Shown piece after piece: positions 45,145 through 52,148 of a stretch of DNA of 64,000 nt. Position numbers and translations under genes: made by a program. The notes beneath the pieces are model-generated. The model was not told where the DNA came from. It searched no databases and worked only from the letters and a program-made list of their open reading frames with translations. Each line of letters begins with the position of its first letter. Within the stretch, counting starts at the first letter, position 1. Source of the DNA: an uncultured Fibrobacter sp. GTDB lineage: Bacteria > Fibrobacterota > Fibrobacteria > Fibrobacterales > Fibrobacteraceae. The stretch spans positions 21,407 to 85,406 of the forward strand of contig CAMHOW010000004.1 of NCBI GenBank assembly GCA_946186895.1, in the 5' to 3' direction.

Positions 45145-46787
45145 TTAATCCCTTTAAGCCCAAACAGGTTGTTTTCATAGAAACCTTGATAAAATGCATC
45201 AAGGCGAAACAGGATTATGAAAATAGAAGATATTTTCAGGTGGACGGCTGCATCATTGGCGATGGTAGTCAGGACTTTACGCGAACGTATTCAAGTTTTG
45301 CGCTAAGCATAAATGGCGGTAGTGCGCAGTTAATTGACATCCCGGGTATTGAAGGTGATGAGGAAAAGTTTACAGAAATAATAAAAAGCGCCTTGAAGAA
45401 GGCTCACCTTGTCTGTTATGTCGCAAGAGAATCAAAAGGTATTGAAGAAAATACCCTGAAAAAAATCAAAGAGTATATGCAAAAGAATGTTACCGAGATG
45501 GTTGGCATTCACAACATTCCCTTGCAACCTAAATTAGAATACGATGGTGATGACTATGTCGGGGATATTACAAGGGAAATAGAATTAAAAAATAGGAAGA
45601 ATAGGAATATCGAGGAGCAACTCCAAAGGGCTATTCCCGATGGCATGTATAGAGATACTGTAGGAATCTCCGCACTACCGGGCTTGTGTGCCCTGGCTAT
45701 TCATAATGGGTGGACGACCTTCGCGTCTCCCGAAAAGAATCATGGCAATCCTGCTGTGGCGAAATCACTGGACCGTTTGCGAGACCAGCAGAGGACTTTT
45801 CTAAGCCGAACGTCAGATGCGGAATTGCTTAAGGCGAGCCGTTTGAATAAACTCAGGAATGTGATAATTGAAAGTTGCAGTGATGCTCCTAAAAGAATTA
45901 AAAAGGCGTCGTTGATTCGCTTGTCCCGATTGCTTCAAGATGATTATTTGGCAGATATTAGCACGCAAAAGAAATCTATTGGAGAGTTTCGCAATAGCAT
46001 TCGCAATAGGACGGACAGGTTCGTGTCTAAATTAGGGAGTGCGCGTGATCAGATGAAGCGGAATATGAGGCACTCCGTAAAAAATGTGGTGTATGATTTT
46101 TTCAGAAAGGATATCCTGGAGGATATAATCTGGCCGCATATTGATTATTATGAAAAGATTGATAAGGAAATCTTGGAAAGAAAGCTTAAATCGAAGAAAT
46201 CTCAGCTCAGTCAAAAGATGGAAAGTGGAATAAGTGACACCATAACATCAACAATAAAAGACTATGCGGAACGTATAAAGGGCTATGTGACTGAATATCA
46301 GACAGGGATGAAACTGGATATTGAGAATATTTCTATTGAGCTGCCGGAATTCGATGCGGAATCCTTTGACTTCAAGCAATTGGGGAGTGTTCTCTTGACA
46401 ATTGGGGGCTATGCCTTCTCTGGGGCTGTGATAGGCTCCGGATTTGGTCCAGTGGGCACCGCTATCGGGGCAATAATAGGTACGATTGTAGGTGCAGTAA
46501 TAGAGGGCATAAAGAAATTTTTCAATAAAGAGAAAGTTCTTCAAGGATACAAAAATAAGGCTAGCGAAAAAGTCGAAGAATGCGCTGATGAAACATGGAA
46601 TAAAATGTCGGACGATATTGAAAGCATCAGCAACCAGCTTGCATCCAAAACGGATGAATGTATAACATTCGCCTTTAAACAGCTTGAATCTGCGAATCAA
46701 TCGCTTGGGCTAATTTCAGATTTGGAGTCGAAAATAAAAAACCAAGTTAAGCGGCTAGACAATGAAATTGAAATGATAGGGGTATAA
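45141..46787 (+). CDS. Second half of the split dynamin-like GTPase (LeoB-like)
   Basis: 548 residues from TTG 45141 (GGGAGG 6 bases upstream). The start contains a switch-I-like DFTRTY and the G3 motif QLIDIPGIEGDE near residue 66, but no P-loop and no clear N/TKxD. A helical stalk follows, with a hydrophobic paddle (about 410-460, AFSGAVIGSGFGPVGTAIGA then IIGTIVGAV) fit for membrane insertion, and a coiled-coil end. It is presumably active only together with the LeoC-like protein. The next gene follows 2 bases later. Confidence 0.65.
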   Translation: MINPFKPKQVVFIETLIKCIKAKQDYENRRYFQVDGCIIGDGSQDFTRTYSSFALSINGGSAQLIDIPGIEGDEEKFTEIIKSALKKAHLVCYVARESKGIEENTLKKIKEYMQKNVTEMVGIHNIPLQPKLEYDGDDYVGDITREIELKNRKNRNIEEQLQRAIPDGMYRDTVGISALPGLCALAIHNGWTTFASPEKNHGNPAVAKSLDRLRDQQRTFLSRTSDAELLKASRLNKLRNVIIESCSDAPKRIKKASLIRLSRLLQDDYLADISTQKKSIGEFRNSIRNRTDRFVSKLGSARDQMKRNMRHSVKNVVYDFFRKDILEDIIWPHIDYYEKIDKEILERKLKSKKSQLSQKMESGISDTITSTIKDYAERIKGYVTEYQTGMKLDIENISIELPEFDAESFDFKQLGSVLLTIGGYAFSGAVIGSGFGPVGTAIGAIIGTIVGAVIEGIKKFFNKEKVLQGYKNKASEKVEECADETWNKMSDDIESISNQLASKTDECITFAFKQLESANQSLGLISDLESKIKNQVKRLDNEIEMIGV

Positions 46788-46789
46788 CT

Positions 46790-48577
46790 ATGGAACAGAA
46801 TTCATTCAAGGCGGAAATCCAGAAATTCATCGTAAAACTGGATAAGTTTTCATATCTCCTCACGGAAGCGAAGAAAAGAACTTTTTCTGAAGATTTGGAA
46901 AAGTCCTTTGATGCTTCCCTAGAAAAAGTCATATCGCTTAGAAAGAGCATGCAAGATGAAAAATTGAGAATCGCACTTGTGGGAGCCTTCTCTGATGGGA
47001 AAACTAGTACTGTCGCAGGGTTCCTGGGGCATGCCTGTAGCAATATGAAAATAGCGGAAGAGGAATCCTCTGACGAGATTATTGAATACAAGCCAGAAAA
47101 CATTGATGAGAACCTTCCCCCTTGTTTATTTGTTGATACTCCGGGGTTATTTGGACAAAAATTCTCTAGCATTACGGAGAAATATGTGTCCGAGGCCCAT
47201 ATCATCTTGTACATCGTTGCTGCGACAAATCCGCTTAAGGATAGTCATAAGGAAACGGTTTCATGGTTGATGAATAAACTGAATAAGTTTGACAATACCA
47301 TCTTTGTCATTAACAGGATGGACGATGTTTGTGACTATACCAATCCAGATGATTTCAATGGGATGGCTGAACAAAAAAGGGAGTTCCTGATAGAAAACAT
47401 TGCCCGTTTTTGCGAACTGGACAAGGATGACGAAAGAATAAAGAAATTGAATATTGTCTGTATTGCGTCGGACCCGGGAGGCAAGGGATTGCAGGATCTT
47501 AGCGGAAGGCAAAACTACTGGTTGACGCCCGAAAGGAGAGAAAAATATGAATTGTATTCTCGTATGCAGTGTTTAAGGGACTGTGTCAATGAAGTTGTTG
47601 GGCAAACCTTGCCTTTGAAGCTGATTAAGGACACCGCTCTCCAGGCTATCTTGGAAGAGGCGGAAAGAAATTTCAATGCCTTGGATGAGGAACAGGGAGA
47701 ATTAAGTGAGGTTGTTATTCCTGAAACAAAAGAGGCGATAGATGTTCTAGAACGTGACCTTGAAAATGCAAAGAAAGACTTGAGGCAGGAAATACGCCCG
47801 TGCCGTGAAGAATTGGAATCTCTGGAAAAATCCATCGTGTCAAAAATAAGGAATGCCACCATGACGTCCCTTCGCGAGGTTTTTGAAGATGAGATTGGTG
47901 ATAAGGATGGTGCTTATAGGTTAGAGGCCCATGTCCAGGATATTTTGCGAGACCATTTTGAACATATAGTCAGCGTATCTTGCCAAAACATTAAATCCAA
48001 TTTTGATCAGCTTAATGAAAATCTTGACTCTGCACTAAAGCATTTTGTAAAAGCCGGTGCTGAGGGCATGAAGGGTTTTGATGGCATTGGTAAGGCAACC
48101 GTATTTGCCGGCAGAGATATTCTAGGAAAAGTCGGCATCGCTATTAAGTTTAAACCTTGGGAGGCTGTCAAACTGACTGGCTTAATTAATAACGCTGTTC
48201 CAATAGCTGGTACGGCGATATCCCTGGCTATGGACGGCTTTGAAATGTTCCAGGCTAGTGAGCGGCAAGCGAAATTTAATGAAATTCGAGATAACTTAAA
48301 AGATGGAGTCCAGGCTGCCTTTAAGGATATTTATAAGCAGTTTAAAGAAGAAGGTGTATTCTTTGACACTTTTGCGCCGCAACTTTATGAAATAGAAAAA
48401 CAAATCGATGGCGCCCAAAATACTCTAAAGGAAATGGAATGTAATAGGGACTTCTGCGAAAAGGCGAAAAAGGACCTTGTCGCTTTTATGAAGAACGAGT
48501 CGGTTGTTCCAGAAGGGACTCAACGGAAATCTGGCTTTTGGGAAAAGGTGAAAAACTGGCGAAAAAAACAAAGCTAG
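46790..48577 (+). CDS. LeoA-like bacterial dynamin-family GTPase
   Basis: 595 residues with a full GTPase domain: G1 GAFSDGKTS near residue 65, a switch I stretch ESSDEIIEY, G3 FVDTPGLFG and G4 NRMDD. G1 and G3 wording and the NPLKDSHK segment match LeoA, a dynamin-like protein on an E. coli pathogenicity island. A long helical stalk, a hydrophobic patch (VPIAGTAISLAMDGFEMF) and a basic tail follow. Bacterial dynamins remodel membranes; some protect against phage. Third gene of the coupled Leo set and followed by a strong terminator. Confidence 0.82.
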   Translation: MEQNSFKAEIQKFIVKLDKFSYLLTEAKKRTFSEDLEKSFDASLEKVISLRKSMQDEKLRIALVGAFSDGKTSTVAGFLGHACSNMKIAEEESSDEIIEYKPENIDENLPPCLFVDTPGLFGQKFSSITEKYVSEAHIILYIVAATNPLKDSHKETVSWLMNKLNKFDNTIFVINRMDDVCDYTNPDDFNGMAEQKREFLIENIARFCELDKDDERIKKLNIVCIASDPGGKGLQDLSGRQNYWLTPERREKYELYSRMQCLRDCVNEVVGQTLPLKLIKDTALQAILEEAERNFNALDEEQGELSEVVIPETKEAIDVLERDLENAKKDLRQEIRPCREELESLEKSIVSKIRNATMTSLREVFEDEIGDKDGAYRLEAHVQDILRDHFEHIVSVSCQNIKSNFDQLNENLDSALKHFVKAGAEGMKGFDGIGKATVFAGRDILGKVGIAIKFKPWEAVKLTGLINNAVPIAGTAISLAMDGFEMFQASERQAKFNEIRDNLKDGVQAAFKDIYKQFKEEGVFFDTFAPQLYEIEKQIDGAQNTLKEMECNRDFCEKAKKDLVAFMKNESVVPEGTQRKSGFWEKVKNWRKKQS

Positions 48578-48615
48578 ACAAAAACTTAGCTATGTTTTGC
48601 AAAAGCTCAAAAAAA

Positions 48616-48648
48616 CGGAGTTCCAGAAAGCGGAACTCCGATTTTTTT
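48616..48648 (+). terminator. Terminator after the Leo operon
   Basis: CGGAGTTCC-AGAAAGC-GGAACTCCG with a T-run to 48648 on the plus strand and an A-run on the left side, so it should act in both directions; the convergent FISUMP gene ends at 48647. Confidence 0.9.
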
Positions 48649-49219
48649 AGAACGGTCGTTCGATTGGCGTAGTTCGCTTAAAGGTGCCAAAAACCGGTTT
48701 GGTGGTCAACACCTCGTCGCAGACCAGCCTTACGCTAAACAAGTCACGCAATGGCGCCGGATACCGGAAGCTAATGCCCTTGGCATCGATGACGCAGAAT
48801 TGCCGGTCCTTATTTTTGCCTTCGGTCGATGTCCAGAAGTAGGCCCCCTGCCCCTCTTCCCAGAAATCCATTTGCGATTCGGAACCGAATCCGCCAAATT
48901 GCAAAGAGAGATTTCGTTCAAGGTGCCTGCCCGCAAGCATTTCGACCCAGCTCATTGCATTTGCCGAAGTCTCAAGACTTTTGTAGAGCTTGGCAAAGTC
49001 GGCTGCCGAGGGAATATGCCATCCGGGAGGGCAAAGCTCATCAAGAGCATCCTTGCTGTAAAGGTAGCCATTCTTTTCGAACGAAGAGTAACGATCGTTG
49101 TACATATAGGACGAATCCTCGATGTAGTAACGAAGGTTTTCTGCAAACCAAAGCTGGCTTCCAATCCGGACCAGATTGTATTCCTTGCCATCGCGATTAT
49201 CAACGTATTTTAGTGTCAT
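48647..49219 (-). CDS. FISUMP-domain protein without signal peptide
   Basis: 190 residues starting MTLKYVDNRDGKEYNLVRIG. FISUMP pattern: GSQLWFAENLRYYIED, KNGYLYSKDA, CPPGWHIPSAADF, FWTSTEG and FSVRLVCDE. Unlike most family members it lacks a signal peptide or lipobox, so it may act in the cytoplasm beside the GTPase genes. It ends next to the shared terminator. Confidence 0.82.
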   Translation of the reverse strand: MTLKYVDNRDGKEYNLVRIGSQLWFAENLRYYIEDSSYMYNDRYSSFEKNGYLYSKDALDELCPPGWHIPSAADFAKLYKSLETSANAMSWVEMLAGRHLERNLSLQFGGFGSESQMDFWEEGQGAYFWTSTEGKNKDRQFCVIDAKGISFRYPAPLRDLFSVRLVCDEVLTTKPVFGTFKRTTPIERPF

Positions 49220-49244
49220 TTAAAAATCCTTGTTGAATTGTGAG

Positions 49245-49952
49245 TTAGAGATTGCCAAAGAACCTGCCTACGCCCTTAAGGAACCTGCCCTTTTCGGCAA
49301 TCTTTTTGATCAGATTGCCGCAATCATCACAGTGGATCGGGATAGCAATTCCTTTGGTTTCAAGGAAGTACCTATGCGCCGCAGACAAGTAGAAGGGTTT
49401 GCCGCATGTTACGCAGTAGCGCTGTTCTGCCGGGACCTTTGCCTGGTCATTCTTGGGCCGCTTTGCCCAACGGGTATTGATGAAGCCGCTCGACTCCTGA
49501 TACCACACGAGAATGCGACGATAAGAACGAACCGATTCGCTATAATTGAGCCGGTCGACATCTTCAAGTAAGCCCTTATCGGCAGAGAGCAAGACGATGT
49601 TTTCACTTAAGCGCCTTGTCGTGAATGTTGATAAGAAATCGTGATCGGCGAACGAAGCGTCGTCTCCCTCGATTCTGATCAATTTCTGGGCGACAAGGCT
49701 GTTAATGTCGTTGATTGCCTTCTGTGCCCTGCATGCAACGGCCAGCTTGTCTGTTGCGTTTGCCAGCTTACGCAACTCGGCCATTACTGAACCAAGCACG
49801 ATGAGCTTGCGATTACACTGTGCAAGACGCGGAAAAATGATTTCTTTGCATTTTTCCCAAGAATTCTGGAGAAAAATGTTTGTATCCGCATAAAGTTTAT
49901 AGGTCGAGAGAATCTTTAGCATATAGTCATTGGAACTTACACGAATGATCAT
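49245..49952 (-). CDS. PIN-domain protein with C-terminal zinc ribbon
   Basis: 235 residues from ATG 49952 (GGAG nearby; the longer frame to 50027 lacks a ribosome site). N-terminal PIN-like nuclease domain: YADTNIFLQNS with the first Asp, then LGSVMAELRKLAN and LLSADKGLLEDV giving further acidic residues. The C-terminus has a Cys4 ribbon, CVTCGKPF ... CDDCGNLI, with a KGIAIPIHC segment like the zf-trcl ribbons that bind nucleic acid. Likely an RNA- or DNA-cutting protein of the island. Its 5' region carries a structured element (50049-50205). Confidence 0.65.
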   Translation of the reverse strand: MIIRVSSNDYMLKILSTYKLYADTNIFLQNSWEKCKEIIFPRLAQCNRKLIVLGSVMAELRKLANATDKLAVACRAQKAINDINSLVAQKLIRIEGDDASFADHDFLSTFTTRRLSENIVLLSADKGLLEDVDRLNYSESVRSYRRILVWYQESSGFINTRWAKRPKNDQAKVPAEQRYCVTCGKPFYLSAAHRYFLETKGIAIPIHCDDCGNLIKKIAEKGRFLKGVGRFFGNL

Positions 49953-50047
49953 TCGTATACTCCTTCGTCGCCACAAAGGCGACTGGTTGAATGTTTCATA
50001 ACCTATTGCGAGGTATGAGCTTCGCAATGAGTTACATGTGGTAATAG

Positions 50048-50205
50048 ATTAAAAAGTGAGCAACTACACAGGCGAATTAGGCGTCGTACCGCCTGCGGTT
50101 ACTCGTTCAAGTCCTTATGACAGCCATTAAGAAGTCAAAAAATGCCTAGCGCATATCTGAAAGGTCGAGGACGCTGTCTTGAGTCGTGAACTTGATACTT
50201 AAGAT
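50048..50205 (-). ncRNA. Candidate small RNA or structured 5' leader of the PIN gene
   Basis: Plus-strand coordinates: GACAGC/GCTGTC (50119-50124, 50173-50178) flanked by TCAA/TTGA, and a terminator-like stem GAGCAAC/GTTACTC (50058-50064, 50098-50104) enclosing AGGCG/CGCCT (50079-50083, 50090-50094), with five T on the minus strand at 50055-50051. TTGACA on the minus strand lies near 50231. The gap 49953-50256 has no gene. A T-arm-like GTTCAAGTCC is not part of a proper tRNA. Confidence 0.3.
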
Positions 50206-50256
50206 GTAGAAAAAAACTCTCAAATGTCAAGAGGATGTGATGATATTTAAGAAATG

Positions 50257-51441
50257 TTAAACATTGCAACGACGGCCGTTAGATTTTTTGCAAAAAGTTT
50301 TTTTCACCATAACTTCCTTAACTTTTTTGTACTCTTTTGAGCTAAAAATTTTTAATGTTTCACTGTTTTTGCGGTAGCTTTTAAAAATTCTCTTACATTG
50401 TTTAAGAGGTTTCTTATCAGTATTAGGGTTCAATTCACCAATTAGTGAAATCAAATATTTTTCAGCTTCGTCAAGGCTGATATCTTTTTTAGATTTTTCT
50501 TCAAAAGCCTTAATTATATTTTTATAACGGTACAATTCATTTTTCTCATACAGGTCGTAAGCAAATTCCATAAATTGAGGAACTAATGCATAGTGTATAT
50601 AAAGGTCCTTTTCATGTAGATAAGTTAACATGACTCGCAATTTATTAACATCGCGAGGAAGGTTGATTTTTTCACGCTCCGTGCGGGGTAAATTCGTTAC
50701 GATACTATCAATCCCTTTTTCGAACACTCTTAAATATTTTTGCATTTGCTTGATACACGAATCAAATTGATTGTTGCCCTGTCGCAAATGGTTTTGCATA
50801 AAATCTGCAGCTTCACTTATAAACCAGTGTGCGTTCAATAAAGCCACTATATTGTCATAATTACCTTTACTCTCTCTACATATTCTAATTTGCTTGCTTT
50901 TTAAAAATTCGTCTAAATTTTTATTCTCAAACACTTTGGGCTTTTTTAACCTTGTATTAATTCCATCGTAAGCATCGCCATAAAAGAAAATTTTTTTAGG
51001 CTTAAGAATGTCTATGACATAATTGGCGAAGATGTTATAAAGTTCTTCTAGGTTTTTGCCCTTAAACCAATGTGTTGCTTTTTTTTCGTTTGGCTTAAAT
51101 TGAAAATTATAGAATGATATATCGCTTATTTTTACTCCCTTTATTCCAGCTGTCTCAATTTGGTCCAAGATGTCATTTTGTAATCTTTGACATCCTTTAT
51201 CATCATTTTTCATTAGGTAGTCGCAATAATTCTCATTGATGGAATCTTTTTTATATTTCTTAAGAGCACTATAATGTTCAGGACGGCCTGCAACGACTAG
51301 TATTCTTTTTTCCTCGTAATTGTCCCCTATGTATGGCATGAAAAGAGGTAGAGAATCTATTATAAACTCATTTTTTATTGCTTTATCTTTCAAGATATTG
51401 AAAATTTTTGAAATTTGATTAGTGTCGTGATTTTGAGTCAT
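50257..51441 (-). CDS. AT-rich orphan protein of unknown function
   Basis: 394 residues from ATG 51441 (AGAGG 6 bases upstream). Hydrophilic, Lys/Asn-rich, no signal or membrane helix. An N-terminal alpha/beta part has RILVVAGRPEHYSALKKYKK and KKIFFYGDAYDGI, which vaguely recall the Rossmann-like core of uracil-DNA-glycosylase-fold proteins, and the C-terminal half is helical with a very basic end (KKTFCKKSNGRRCNV). Its base composition is visibly more AT-rich than any neighbour, a sign of recent acquisition. Function unknown. Confidence 0.6.
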   Translation of the reverse strand: MTQNHDTNQISKIFNILKDKAIKNEFIIDSLPLFMPYIGDNYEEKRILVVAGRPEHYSALKKYKKDSINENYCDYLMKNDDKGCQRLQNDILDQIETAGIKGVKISDISFYNFQFKPNEKKATHWFKGKNLEELYNIFANYVIDILKPKKIFFYGDAYDGINTRLKKPKVFENKNLDEFLKSKQIRICRESKGNYDNIVALLNAHWFISEAADFMQNHLRQGNNQFDSCIKQMQKYLRVFEKGIDSIVTNLPRTEREKINLPRDVNKLRVMLTYLHEKDLYIHYALVPQFMEFAYDLYEKNELYRYKNIIKAFEEKSKKDISLDEAEKYLISLIGELNPNTDKKPLKQCKRIFKSYRKNSETLKIFSSKEYKKVKEVMVKKTFCKKSNGRRCNV

Positions 51442-51607
51442 TTTAAGCCTCTTTTTTATAAAAATAGAAAAATTACTTTGGCATAGCAATGTTTAACATT
51501 TTTTTTTGTTTATGCCAAATGTTGCCATCCTCTTGAAAAAGATGTATTTTTAAAGGGTGGAATTAACGGGGCGAATGTGCCGCTCGTTCCACAAAGGAGA
51601 TCGACAA

Positions 51608-51667
51608 ATGATTACCTTAGGTATAGGCTTCATTGTTCTTATGCTTCTCATTGCTAACCGTTGCTAA
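51608..51667 (+). CDS. Small hydrophobic peptide (19 residues)
   Basis: The peptide MITLGIGFIVLMLLIANRC is a single predicted membrane segment with a polar end. AAAGGAGA (51593-51600) is a strong, well-spaced ribosome site, and a terminator follows at 51760, so the unit looks like an independent short message. The size and character fit a type I toxin or small membrane regulator; no antisense RNA was identified. Too short for ordinary gene finding. Confidence 0.5.
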   Translation: MITLGIGFIVLMLLIANRC

Positions 51668-51759
51668 TACTACTTAATTAAAAGCGACGCCAAAGATAGC
51701 GACTAATACGACAACGTAATGACTTATACATTGTCCTGACAGACACACTGCAGCGTGAA

Positions 51760-51793
51760 AGTGGCTCCGTGACTATGGGGCCACTATTTTTTT
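51760..51793 (+). terminator. Terminator of the small-peptide unit
   Basis: AGTGGCTCC-GTGACTAT-GGGGCCACT (one mismatch) followed by ATTTTTTT. Confidence 0.8.
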
Positions 51794-51835
51794 GATAAGC
51801 GCTTTTCCCCCATTGACGATACGCGCAACTCGACT

Positions 51836-51946
51836 TTGAATACCCTGATCCTGATGGTCTTTATCTATACCATCAGCACCCTGTACATGGAATTCAAGAC
51901 CTGTCGCTGCAAGCGGGCCAAGTCGAAAATGGCCGGGAAGTAGGGG
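51836..51946 (+). pseudogene. Fragment of an acyltransferase gene (right copy of the 111-bp direct repeat)
   Basis: Corresponds to the last 36 codons of the acyltransferase gene at 40970-42124, ungapped, 6 mismatches; the reading frame and stop are kept but Trp and Arg residues are changed to Cys. There is no similarity upstream of 51836, so the rest of the gene is missing. It marks a recombination junction at the right edge of the block starting at 42128. Confidence 0.85.
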
Positions 51947-52015
51947 TGGGGTGTCATGCCGTACCTTGATGAGGGCGTACGCTTAGCTGGGCTGTCCCTT
52001 TCCACATATGCGTAA

Positions 52016-52034
52016 ATATTCCAGGTTGGAATAT
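52016..52034. promoter_or_regulatory. Palindromic operator candidate before the helicase operon
   Basis: ATATTCCA-GGT-TGGAATAT, a perfect 8-base inverted repeat with a 3-base centre, 115 bases before the helicase start. No obvious -35/-10 pair could be fixed in the AT-rich stretch that follows; no regulator gene sits next to it. Confidence 0.45.
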
Positions 52035-52148
52035 AAAATGTAAAAAATGATGTTTTGTTTGCAAAAAAATGTAGATTAAAGAATGATTGTGCTTATTTGG
52101 CTGCGAGGTTGATTTTGTTGGTGTTAAAAAAGCAAAAGGTGGATTTTT

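Noticed and set aside
44647..46787. Single dynamin gene broken by a frameshift
   Set aside because: The first product ends with a full coiled coil and membrane helix, and the second has its own ribosome site and TTG start, so the split is a gene boundary.
50056..50124. tRNA-like signals (GTTCAAGTCC and a GGCG/CGCC stem)
   Set aside because: The T-arm stem does not pair, the anticodon loop lacks T33 and no acceptor stem can be formed.
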